IMG/VR virus record: IMGVR_UViG_3300036861_000139
Location: 1-26,785 of that record
Reading direction: 5' to 3' (one strand)
Length of the DNA stretch: 26,785 nt
Origin: a virus
A model generated the notes under the pieces. It saw only the letters and a program-made list of their open reading frames with translations. It did no database searches and was not told the origin of the DNA. The position numbers and the translations under genes were made by a program. The first letter of the stretch is position 1. Every line of letters begins with the position of its first letter. Shown here piece by piece: positions 14,422 to 21,172 of this stretch.

Positions 14422-15306
14422 ATGGCTATCGCACATAGCCCACTCGTTGACGCACCGGCGTTCACCCCCCTGCCCTATGGCCTGTGGGACACGGCGCAGC
14501 ACCCGGCTGCGCCCGCCCACTGGCAGCAAGGCGTCACGTGGATCGACCGGTGCCCCACCGGGGATACCACATACGACGAATGTCTCACGGTCACCGGAAC
14601 GGGCGAGGCGCCCCCTGCCCCGCCCGCCAAGACCGACAACGTCGTACAGACGCTGCGGGGAGCCACCGCGTTCACCGTGTTCGCCGAGTTCGACTGCTCT
14701 CCGGTCGGGCTCACGGACGCCGCGACAGTAGCGGCTGACTCCCTTGCCCGGGTGGAGCACTCGCAGGTCGAGGCTGCGTTCTGGACCGGCACGGCCGGCG
14801 GGCGCACCGTGGTGTTCCCGCATCTGGCGGCCAACGCCGAAGTGGTGGACTCCAGCGGCATCGTGCTCCAGCAGACCGCGACAGTCGCGGTCACCGGGGA
14901 TGACGTGGCCGTGAGTCTGGGCCAGCTGGAGCACCAGCTTGACCAGTGCCTGTCTGCCGAGGGAGTCATCCATATCCCCCGGTTCGCTCTCCCCACGTTC
15001 ACAGCGAACTTCCTGGTGACCGAAGTGAACGGCCAGCTGAGGACCCAGTCGGGGAACCTGGTGGTCGTCAGCGGCGACTACACCGGGTCGTCCCCGGCAG
15101 GTGCTGCTCCGGCTGCGGGCACGGCTTGGGTCTACGCCACCGGCCCGCTGTTCGCCTACCGGTCGGAGGTGTTCGCCACGCAGGTACCGGAGAGCTTCGA
15201 CCGCGCGGAGAACACGGTGAAGATGATCGCTGAGCGGACCTACGTAGTGGGATATTCTTGTTGCTTGCTGGCCACCCTGATTAATTTGGGGGTGCCGACA
15301 AGTTGA
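14422..15306 (+). CDS. Capsid-related virion protein; host gene of the endonuclease insertion
   Basis: This 294-residue protein opens MAIAHSPLVDAPAFTPLPYGLWD, and the PYGLW block is one I associate with actinobacteriophage virion proteins. The second half has an HK97-like rhythm: LGQLEHQLDQCL, VIHIPRFALPTF, LVVVSGDYTG, WVYATGPLFAYRSEVF, and AERTYVVGYSCC near the end. It could be a second capsid-type protein (for example a pentamer subunit), but I cannot prove this. It has six cysteines. The last 20 or so codons (from about 15240) switch to gta, gga, tat, tct, tgt, ttg, att, aat and aca, unlike the rest of the gene. The same 14-residue end is encoded again after the endonuclease, so this tail appears to be a recoded replacement. 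The stop lies 5 nt from the convergent endonuclease gene. Confidence 0.75.
   Translation: MAIAHSPLVDAPAFTPLPYGLWDTAQHPAAPAHWQQGVTWIDRCPTGDTTYDECLTVTGTGEAPPAPPAKTDNVVQTLRGATAFTVFAEFDCSPVGLTDAATVAADSLARVEHSQVEAAFWTGTAGGRTVVFPHLAANAEVVDSSGIVLQQTATVAVTGDDVAVSLGQLEHQLDQCLSAEGVIHIPRFALPTFTANFLVTEVNGQLRTQSGNLVVVSGDYTGSSPAGAAPAAGTAWVYATGPLFAYRSEVFATQVPESFDRAENTVKMIAERTYVVGYSCCLLATLINLGVPTS
15259..15300 (+). repeat. Recoded copy of the host gene tail (CCLLATLINLGVPT)
   Basis: These 14 in-frame codons encode CCLLATLINLGVPT, the same peptide encoded at 15918-15959 beyond the endonuclease gene. Eleven codons differ, by twelve base changes in all, every one synonymous (for example tgt/tgc, ttg/ctg, aat/aac, ttg/ctc, aca/acc). 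This copy is AT-richer than the surrounding phage DNA; the downstream copy has the normal GC-rich codons. Recoding probably starts near 15240, where gta, gtg, gga, tat and tct appear. Confidence 0.85.
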
Positions 15307-15311
15307 ATACC

Positions 15312-15890
15312 CTAAAGGACTCTCTTCCGACGCTTCCCGTTACGGATCTGTCCCACGGTGGTGGGGTGCAGCCCGAGGCGATCGGCTATGACGTAGGTCC
15401 GCTCAGAGCTGGCGCGGATTTCCCTGACAGTCTCGTCGGAGATGCGGAACTGAGGGATCTTGGACCCACGGGCGGTGCGTCCGTGGCGCTCCCGATCATC
15501 CGCGTTCTCCTGGTAGGACCCCGCCCGAAGGTGCCGGGGGTTGACGCAACTAGGTTCCCCGCAAAGATGCCGCGTTACCTGGCCGAGACTCGTCAGGGTA
15601 CCGCCTGCCAAGAGAAGTGCGGCCCGGTGCATTCCGAGCTTCCGCCCGTTCATTCGGACCGACCCGTACCCTGCGGGAGCTGGAGAGAACGGGTGTCTAA
15701 CACACTCCTCTGTAGGGGTTTCCAAAAGAAGGCGCACGGTGTCCTGAAGCCAGCGCAGGGCAGTTCCGCGCTCCGTGCCCCCGGCCAGCGGGTCTCCGTA
15801 TTTCCGGTTCCGCTGGTAATGGACCGAACAAAGACCCTGGGCGTAGTGGGCCCGGGCACAGCCGGCGAGCGAACACAGTCTCTTCGTCAT
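15312..15890 (-). CDS. HNH homing endonuclease
   Basis: This minus-strand gene encodes 192 residues. The N-terminus (CSLAGCARAHYAQGLCSVHY, residues 6-25) is a Cys/His knuckle common in phage HNH proteins. The nuclease core has GKRLG-like RKLGMHRAALLLAGG, then VTRHLCGEPSCVNPRHL (H108, N117, H120, with C110 and C115) and SYQENADDRERHGR. This is the HNH_3-type ββα-metal layout. The C-terminus (IPQFRISDETVREI, then YVIADRLGLHPTTVGQIRNGK) is a helix-turn-helix that would bind the target. The gene is inserted between two structural genes transcribed the other way and is flanked by two copies of the host gene's tail. It has no ribosome binding site, but an extended -10 lies 6 nt before its ATG, suggesting leaderless expression. 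It probably cuts endonuclease-free alleles near the native tail. Confidence 0.9.
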   Translation of the reverse strand: MTKRLCSLAGCARAHYAQGLCSVHYQRNRKYGDPLAGGTERGTALRWLQDTVRLLLETPTEECVRHPFSPAPAGYGSVRMNGRKLGMHRAALLLAGGTLTSLGQVTRHLCGEPSCVNPRHLRAGSYQENADDRERHGRTARGSKIPQFRISDETVREIRASSERTYVIADRLGLHPTTVGQIRNGKRRKRVL

Positions 15891-15896
15891 GGAGAG

Positions 15897-15905
15897 AGTA
15901 TATCA
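15897..15905 (-). promoter_or_regulatory. Extended -10 promoter of the endonuclease gene
   Basis: Read on the minus strand, TGATATACT contains TATACT preceded by TGN, an extended -10. Six bases (CTCTCC) separate it from ATG 15890, so transcription would begin at or next to the start codon and give a leaderless mRNA. No -35 box of note was seen, which is usual for extended -10 promoters. Confidence 0.6.
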
Positions 15906-15908
15906 AAC

Positions 15909-15965
15909 GGCACTCGGTGCTGCCTGCTGGCAACCCTCATCAACCTCGGTGTCCCCACCGCGTAA
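15909..15965 (+). pseudogene. Remnant of the original 3' end of the capsid-related gene
   Basis: Reading ggc act cgg and then CCLLATLINLGVPTA with a TAA stop, this fragment repeats the end of the gene that stops at 15306, but in the phage's ordinary GC-rich codons. It has no start of its own. Its last bases run into GGAG, the ribosome binding site of the tail tube gene, so the remnant also preserves the native junction to the next gene. A + strand frame opposite the endonuclease runs into it, but this looks incidental. Confidence 0.8.
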
Positions 15966-15974
15966 GGAGTTGAC

Positions 15975-16646
15975 GTGGCTACATCTACTTGCGCAACGCC
16001 CATCAAGGGCACCGTTTTGCGCATCGTTGCCCTGGATGCCTGCGGCACCCCGGTTACCGGCTCCTCCGGACTGGTGGCTTCCAGTGCGGGGTTTGTCCAG
16101 GTCGAGATGGAACCGCAGTACGAGGATGGGGAGGAGTTCTTCGAGCGCACCGCTTCCGGCGCGGCGTGCGTCAACCAGAAGGACGACCCGACCCTCAAGC
16201 GCATGCAGCTCACGGTGGACTGGTGTGAGATCAACGTCCTGCTGTCGTCCTACGTCATCGACGCACGCACGCTCGGGAGCGGCACGCCGGTCACCGGAAC
16301 GGGCTTCGCGGTGGCCGAGGGCAACGCCATCAACCGGTTCTCCATGGAAGTCTGGCAGCAGGTGGCCGGCTCCGGCGCCTGTGACGCGTCCGGCGCTCAG
16401 CGCTACATCTACAACGCGTGGCCGAACGTCGGCGCCACCCAGCTCGGTACGTACACCATCGAGAACGGCCGCTCCACGCTCCAGTTCATCTCCGAGACCA
16501 GGGGCGCCGGGCCGACGTGGGATACCCAGGTGGGAGCCAGCTGGCTCCCTGCCGGAGCATCCATCCTGACCGATGAGCACTGGATCTGGAATGTGACCAC
16601 CGTGGCGCCCCCGACTCCCGCGTGTGACACAACACTGCTGGTCTGA
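15975..16646 (+). CDS. Probable major tail (tube) protein
   Basis: GTG 15975, five nt after GGAG, encodes 223 residues starting MATSTCATPIKGTVLRIVAL. The pattern is FVQVEMEPQYEDGEEFFERTASGAACV, then LKRMQLTVDWCEIN, VTGTGFAVAEGNAINRFSMEVWQQ, and a C-terminal part with WDTQVGASWLP. It resembles actinobacteriophage tail tube proteins, which begin with a beta-strand carrying an EYxxGEE-type acidic loop and later have an EVW strand. The tube protein polymerises into the tail shaft. Assignment is from remembered pattern plus context and could be wrong in favour of another structural role. The ribosome binding site lies within the native tail left behind by the endonuclease insertion, so the insertion did not remove its translation signal. 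Confidence 0.65.
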   Translation: MATSTCATPIKGTVLRIVALDACGTPVTGSSGLVASSAGFVQVEMEPQYEDGEEFFERTASGAACVNQKDDPTLKRMQLTVDWCEINVLLSSYVIDARTLGSGTPVTGTGFAVAEGNAINRFSMEVWQQVAGSGACDASGAQRYIYNAWPNVGATQLGTYTIENGRSTLQFISETRGAGPTWDTQVGASWLPAGASILTDEHWIWNVTTVAPPTPACDTTLLV

Positions 16647-16652
16647 TGGCTG

Positions 16653-17954
16653 ATGGCGATCTCCGTCCCTACCGGTGACGCCTCGATCGTCACCGGGTCG
16701 TCAATCAGTCCCCTGCAGGCGTTTGCTCTGCTGTCCGACCCGCGCAGAGACAGGGCCTACACCGACCTATTCTCCGTTCCGGATCTGGCCGTGGCGGACT
16801 CGCTGTACGCGGGTACCGCCCCGGTGATCAGCACCGCGCAGACGACCACACCCCAGACCGGTTTCATCAAGTACGCGCCGGACCCGGTGGTGCTGACGGG
16901 TACCGATATCCGGGGTCCGTTCTCGTACCCGGGCGCGGGGAACTTCCAGGTCGGCACGGTGTCCCCGGATACGAACTACGCACTGCCCACCTCCAAGTAC
17001 CCGAACACGTACGCCTCCGGTCAGGGCACGTGGAGCGTTGAGTTCGACACCGACGCCCAGACGTTTCAGGTCCGGACGAAGAACATCAACGGTTCGAACA
17101 CCTACCGGCTGTCCATCGACGGCCGTAAGGTGACCGACCTGATGCAGTCGGCGAACACCACCGGCTCCGGCGCGGGGAACCTGGTCACCTTCGACCTCGG
17201 GTCAGCGGTGCCGCGCCGGATCAGGTTCGACTTCGCCACGTTCCCGTTCGGCGGGGTCTACATCCCGCCGACCCGCCGGATCTGGGGTGTGCCCGTTCCG
17301 GGGCGCCGGGTCGGTGTCCTCGGGGACAGCATCAGCGACGGGTCCACACAGAACGCAGGAGCCGGCTGCGGTACGTGGGTGGACCGCTACGCCCGGCTCA
17401 TGGGGTACCCCGACATATGGCGTCAGGGACGCGGCGGCACGGGTTACATCACTGCCGGGAGTTTCGCCACATTCCAGACCCGGGCCACCCTGGACATCCT
17501 GCCGTGGGCCTTCGACGACCTGATCATCTGGGGCGGGTACAACGATTCAGCGGGGAGCCAGAGCGAGGTGGCAGCCGCAGCGAACCTGCTGTACGCCACA
17601 ATCCAGAGTGCCCTCCGGAACTGCAAAATGATCGTCATGGGGTGCTGGTCTCCGACCGGGTCACCGGGCACCGGACAGGTCAACACGAACGTGACGCTGC
17701 GCGCGGCTGCGCTCAACAACGGTCTGCCGTTCATCGACGTGCAGTCGGGCGAGGTACGGGACACCGCCGGTACCGTGATCGCATCACAGGGTCAGTGGAT
17801 CACAGGCACGGGCAACACGGGAGCACCGACCGGCACGGGCAACGCCGACCTCTACATCGGGCCGGACGGGGTCCATCCCAACGATGCCGGGCACCTGTAC
17901 CTGTCCCGCAGGGTTTATGAGGCCCGTCTCGCACTGCTGGCCAGGGGGGTGTAG
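16653..17954 (+). CDS. SGNH/GDSL hydrolase, probable virion-associated esterase
   Basis: The 433-residue product has a beta-rich N-terminal half (about 1-210, with TWSVEFDTDAQTFQVR and YRLSIDGRKV), followed by an SGNH hydrolase domain. Block I is GVLGDSISDGS with Ser226; block II is GRGGTGY (near 261); block III is GGYND with Asn297; block V is DGVHPNDAGH with Asp405 and His408. All catalytic residues are present. A jelly-roll-like domain before the hydrolase recalls CE2 carbohydrate esterases. The enzyme likely removes acetyl or other ester groups from a host surface glycan. Being within the virion cassette, it may be a tail-borne depolymerase helper. No ribosome binding site is evident at ATG 16653, so translation is probably coupled to the upstream gene (6 nt away). 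Confidence 0.88.
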   Translation: MAISVPTGDASIVTGSSISPLQAFALLSDPRRDRAYTDLFSVPDLAVADSLYAGTAPVISTAQTTTPQTGFIKYAPDPVVLTGTDIRGPFSYPGAGNFQVGTVSPDTNYALPTSKYPNTYASGQGTWSVEFDTDAQTFQVRTKNINGSNTYRLSIDGRKVTDLMQSANTTGSGAGNLVTFDLGSAVPRRIRFDFATFPFGGVYIPPTRRIWGVPVPGRRVGVLGDSISDGSTQNAGAGCGTWVDRYARLMGYPDIWRQGRGGTGYITAGSFATFQTRATLDILPWAFDDLIIWGGYNDSAGSQSEVAAAANLLYATIQSALRNCKMIVMGCWSPTGSPGTGQVNTNVTLRAAALNNGLPFIDVQSGEVRDTAGTVIASQGQWITGTGNTGAPTGTGNADLYIGPDGVHPNDAGHLYLSRRVYEARLALLARGV

Positions 17955-17956
17955 GG

Positions 17957-19135
17957 ATGACGCTCCAGCGGTACACAGATACGTACTGGTACCCCAACGG
18001 GCAGATCGCGGGCAACGTGCCCGCAGCGATCTTCACCGAGACCAACAGCGCGTTCGCGTCCGTCTTCGCTGACGCTGCCGGCCTGATACCGCTGACCAAC
18101 CCGCTGCTCACCACCGGTACCGGCCTGCTGGACTTCTGGGCCGAGACAGGCGACTACTGGATTCACCTGGACACCGAAACGTTCCCTGTCTCAATCGGCA
18201 TGTCGCAGGAGGAAGCCGACCTGTCCACCGGCATCGCGTCCGGAGGGGAGATCAACGTCAACGCGGTCAACCCCCTGGCGATCGACATCAGCGCCACGGA
18301 CGGTTGGATCGTCGATTACACCGCCGGGACGCAGGCCAAGCCGGGCATCACCCGCATCAAGACTGCCGCGCAGACCGTGGCGCTGGACGCAGCTGCGCTG
18401 CTGCGCACTCTGACGTGGTGGCTCTACGACTCGACCGGCGCCGTGGTCCAGCAGCCGAACCGCCCCAGTAACGCGCAAGGCCGCACCCATCTGGTGCTGG
18501 GGGTCACCGCGCTGGTGGGCGGTGCCATCGTCACCGACCAGACGCTCCCGCTGATCCTGCCTCAGGTCGGCAACCAGCTGTCCGACCTGATGGATTCCCT
18601 CGGGCCGTTCGTCATCACCGGGAACATCATCACCCCCAACGGCGCCAACCTGAAGCTGAACGCGTCCACGGGCCCGTTCTTCGCGCGGGCGTGGAATCAC
18701 TTCGCAGGGCCGTTGCTGACCAACGACCCGCACGTCTCCCAGACGATCGCCCAGTCCCCGGCCCAGTGGCGCTACGGGACGCAGAGCACAACGGCGTTCG
18801 GCGCCCCGGTCAGTGATGTGGACGTGGCGAACTACGATGTCGGTGGTGTGATCACTCCGCTGGGCGGCGGTGCGAACACGTCATCGATCCACCGGCTGTG
18901 GCTGTTCGCGGCCAACACGCCGGCTGAGCAGATGACCATGCAGTACGGGCAGACAGCGTATTCGTCCCTGTCCGCAGCGGTCAACGCGATCGGGTCCGGC
19001 GCCTACGTCACCAACCCGGCGTTCTTGACCAACGGCGCTCTGGTCGCCTACATCGTGGCCACGCGCACCGCGACCAACCTGTCAGACCCGACACAGGGCA
19101 TGATCGTGACAGCCCCGAAGTTCTCGACCACCTGA
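17957..19135 (+). CDS. Tail fibre-like or minor structural protein
   Basis: ATG 17957 follows a G-rich ribosome binding stretch 2 nt after the previous stop and gives 392 residues. The N-terminus (YWYPNGQIAGNVPAAIF, then ALFAD-like FASVFADAAGLIPLTNPLLTTG, then GDYWIHLD) is a module I know from phage fibre and collar proteins. NPLAIDISATDGWIVDYTAG starts a beta-rich middle domain. The C-terminal region (AYSSLSAAVNAIGSGAYVTNPAFL) could be receptor-binding. It sits immediately after the SGNH esterase, which supports a host-contact role. The partition between fibre, collar and other virion protein is not resolvable from the sequence alone. Confidence 0.6.
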   Translation: MTLQRYTDTYWYPNGQIAGNVPAAIFTETNSAFASVFADAAGLIPLTNPLLTTGTGLLDFWAETGDYWIHLDTETFPVSIGMSQEEADLSTGIASGGEINVNAVNPLAIDISATDGWIVDYTAGTQAKPGITRIKTAAQTVALDAAALLRTLTWWLYDSTGAVVQQPNRPSNAQGRTHLVLGVTALVGGAIVTDQTLPLILPQVGNQLSDLMDSLGPFVITGNIITPNGANLKLNASTGPFFARAWNHFAGPLLTNDPHVSQTIAQSPAQWRYGTQSTTAFGAPVSDVDVANYDVGGVITPLGGGANTSSIHRLWLFAANTPAEQMTMQYGQTAYSSLSAAVNAIGSGAYVTNPAFLTNGALVAYIVATRTATNLSDPTQGMIVTAPKFSTT

Positions 19136-19145
19136 GGAGGGGACC

Positions 19146-19991
19146 ATGCCGGTCATCAACCCGACACCGCAGACCGGCGTTGGCCCGGGCGAAGGCGCCG
19201 ATTTCGGTCCGTGCGAAGACTGGCCGATCGAGTGGGTCTGCACGGATCTGCTGGCCACCGCCAGCCCTGTGCTGACCGGCCTGGCGGTGGCCACCGCAAC
19301 CGAAGTGCTCTGGGCCATGACCGGGATGCGGTTCGGTCTGTGCAACGTCACGCTGCGCCCGTGCCGCAGGGAGTGCCACTCGGGGTTCCTGACCGGTGAC
19401 TTCGGCCCGTCGTGGAGCTCCGGCTATTACCCGCAGCCCGCGCTCATCGGCGGGCTCTGGTTCAACCTGGTGTGCGGCGGGTGCGGGTCCGACTGCTCCT
19501 GTACGTCGGTGTCGGAGTTCGTGCTACCCGCTCCGGTGCACGAGATCATCGAGATCAAGATCGACGGCACGCCGATGGTCACCGGCTCGTACCGACTGGA
19601 CAACAACCGGATCGTGGTGCGCACCGATGGCGGGGAGTGGCCGCGCTGCAACGACCTGAACCTCGACGACACCGAAGTCGGTACATGGTCGGTGACGGCC
19701 ACCTACGGAGAGGTGGTGCCGGACAGTGCCAAGCTGGCCATGGGTGCGCTCGCGTGCGAGATCCTGCGCGGAGCTTCGGGCGGGGACTGCAAGCTCCCTG
19801 CCGGCCTCCAGCAGCTCGTGCGGCAGGGTGTGACGATCAGCTATCCGGACGTGGGTGCGCTGTTCCGGGACGGCCGTACGGGTTTGTACCTGGTGGACCT
19901 GTTCCTCGCCACGTGGAACCCGTACAACCTGCGGATGAGATCCCGGGTGTACAACGTGGACCGCCCCACGGTCCGCAGAGCGGGGACGTGA
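19146..19991 (+). CDS. Head-to-tail connector (adaptor) protein, cysteine-rich
   Basis: ATG 19146, behind GGAGGGG, encodes 281 residues. The N-terminal half has an ALxWxMTGMRFGLC block, then LRPCRRECHSG and VCGGCGSDCSC. The second half carries VLPAPVHEIIEIKIDGTPMV, YRLDNNRIVVRTDGGEWPRC, GTWSVTATYGEVVP and the helical ending LVDLFLATWNPYN. This string of motifs is the pattern of actinobacteriophage head-tail adaptors that bind under the portal. There are twelve cysteines, mostly within residues 20-125, which is high for a cytoplasmically assembled virion protein and suggests a structural metal or disulfides formed in the particle. A second connector gene begins 1 nt after its stop. Confidence 0.75.
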   Translation: MPVINPTPQTGVGPGEGADFGPCEDWPIEWVCTDLLATASPVLTGLAVATATEVLWAMTGMRFGLCNVTLRPCRRECHSGFLTGDFGPSWSSGYYPQPALIGGLWFNLVCGGCGSDCSCTSVSEFVLPAPVHEIIEIKIDGTPMVTGSYRLDNNRIVVRTDGGEWPRCNDLNLDDTEVGTWSVTATYGEVVPDSAKLAMGALACEILRGASGGDCKLPAGLQQLVRQGVTISYPDVGALFRDGRTGLYLVDLFLATWNPYNLRMRSRVYNVDRPTVRRAGT

Positions 19992-19992
19992 C

Positions 19993-20502
19993 ATGCCGCT
20001 CATCACCGGGCCATTGAAGTGGTACACCGTGGCGGAGACCGTGCGCCTGGCGATCATGGCCGATCTGACCACGCTGCCGGACCGGTCGTCCGTCGTGCCC
20101 GGAGCCATCGCATGGGACGAGTGCGACTGCGGACTTCTGGCCGTCTCGGTGGCCAGGGTGTACCTCTCCGACGTCTTCCCCAACCCGCAGACCACGAAAG
20201 TCGGCATCCGGTGCGACGCGGCATGGGAAGTAGCCGAGATCGTGGTCCAGCTCATCCGCTGCGCACCCGGGGCGGACGGAGTGACCAGCCTCGCCCCCAC
20301 GGTTGCCGCTCTGGACGCGTCGGCGCAGGAGATCCTGCGGGACGCGTACGAGCTGCTGAAGTCGGTGACCGAGACCCTGTGCCAGCTGAACGACGCACAG
20401 TCCATCATCGACTTCTTCGTCAACCCGCTCACCGCGCAGGGACCCTCGGGCCAGTGCGTCGGCAACGAGCTGCGCTTCCTGGTCGCACTGGCGAGGAACT
20501 GA
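19993..20502 (+). CDS. Head-tail connector / neck protein
   Basis: The 169-residue product starts MPLITGPLKWYTVAETVRLAIM one nt after the previous stop. It contains a CDCGLLAVSVARVYLSDVFP strand-helix region, a conserved-looking RCDAAWEVAEIVVQLIRCAPG, and a helical C-terminal half (QEILRDAYELLKSVTETL). I do not have a diagnostic motif. The assignment to neck or stopper relies on size and on its position between the adaptor and an HK97 gp10-like gene. Four of the cysteines are paired with charged neighbours as in the adaptor upstream. A tail terminator is the main alternative. Confidence 0.6.
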   Translation: MPLITGPLKWYTVAETVRLAIMADLTTLPDRSSVVPGAIAWDECDCGLLAVSVARVYLSDVFPNPQTTKVGIRCDAAWEVAEIVVQLIRCAPGADGVTSLAPTVAALDASAQEILRDAYELLKSVTETLCQLNDAQSIIDFFVNPLTAQGPSGQCVGNELRFLVALARN

Positions 20503-20503
20503 C

Positions 20504-20896
20504 ATGCCCTCCAGCGTCTCTACGTCGTTCAACCTGAACCGTGGCCGTATAGCGAGTCTCCTGCGCCTTCCGGGCGGTCTGGTGGACAGGAACCTCAGGA
20601 AACGCGTGGAACGCGTCCAGGCAGCCGCTGAGCGCCTTGCACCGGGGTCTATGGGACGCAGCATCAGCTCCAGTTTCCGGTACGAAGCGGACGGGCCCGT
20701 TGGAGTGATCACGCTCCGGCATCCTGCGGCGGTCTACGTGACCGGCGGGACACGGCCCCACGTCATCCGCCCGCGCAACCCGAACGGCGTGCTCCGGTTC
20801 GAGATCAACGGCCGGGTGGTCTATGCGAAGTTCGTGAACCACCCCGGCACGCGGCCGAACCGGTTCATGATCGATGCACTCCGGCAGGCGCTGTAG
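20504..20896 (+). CDS. HK97 gp10-like neck/tail completion protein
   Basis: This 130-residue basic protein starts 1 nt after the preceding stop (MPSSVSTSFNLNRGRIASLL). A helical N-terminal part (VERVQAAAERLAPGSMG) precedes the signature block GGTRPHVIRPRNPNGVLRF, then VVYAKFVNHPGTRPNRFMIDAL. The GTxPHxIxP and HPGTxxNxFM motifs are characteristic of the HK97 gp10 family, which completes the head-tail joining. The stop touches the stop of the convergent minus-strand gene with no gap. No terminator hairpin is evident here. Confidence 0.82.
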   Translation: MPSSVSTSFNLNRGRIASLLRLPGGLVDRNLRKRVERVQAAAERLAPGSMGRSISSSFRYEADGPVGVITLRHPAAVYVTGGTRPHVIRPRNPNGVLRFEINGRVVYAKFVNHPGTRPNRFMIDALRQAL

Positions 20897-21172
20897 CTAC
20901 CGGAGCCGGCACCCCGGTTCGGTGCAGTGACCGGGCAGCCGGTGCCAGACCTTGAGGAAGTTGTCCGCGTGCCCGCCGATCCCGCAGTGCCGGTTGGCGT
21001 CGAGACCCTTCAGAACGCACACAGCGCGCCGCAGACCCTTGATCTCCGCTTGGAGGTCCCGCCGGAGCTCTGCGGTCACATCGTCCGCCACAGCGCCGCT
21101 CAGGCGTGCTGCGGCGTGCATGAGCGCCACGGCCTGCTGGCACACCCGGTCGGTCATCGTCCCGTTCGTCAT
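20897..21172 (-). CDS. Minus-strand gene inside the structural region (moron-like), unknown function
   Basis: The frame opens at 21211, but the ATG at 21172, eight nt after GGAGG on the minus strand, is the better start and gives 91 residues (MTNGTMTDRVCQQAVALMHA). A helical N-terminal half with a leucine/valine register (DDVTAELRRDLQAEIKGLRRAV) is followed by a Cys/His-rich tail: RHCGIGGHADNFLKVWHR, then GHCTEPGC. The tail could bind zinc. It is transcribed against the virion genes, convergent with the neck gene (zero-nt gap) and divergent from the tail chaperone. That placement is typical of independently expressed inserted genes (morons). I do not recognise a family. Regulation may come from the repeat-rich region upstream. 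Confidence 0.65.
   Translation of the reverse strand: MTNGTMTDRVCQQAVALMHAAARLSGAVADDVTAELRRDLQAEIKGLRRAVCVLKGLDANRHCGIGGHADNFLKVWHRLPGHCTEPGCRLR

Noticed and set aside
15303-15965. A + strand frame opposite the endonuclease that ends in CCLLATLINLGVPTA.
   Set aside because: It begins with TTG without a ribosome binding site, is in a different frame from the virion gene, and is antisense to a convincing HNH protein. Its ending is the native-tail remnant, so it was described as such rather than as a gene.
15240-15965. Group I intron or intein interpretation of the endonuclease insertion.
   Set aside because: The virion gene closes with its own stop and already has the full tail, so no splicing is needed. 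The endonuclease is on the opposite strand, and no intein splice motifs are present.
17790-17850. Direct repeat of ggcacgggcaac in the SGNH gene.
   Set aside because: It encodes a short TGTGN duplication in a loop; too short and local to be a functional DNA repeat.
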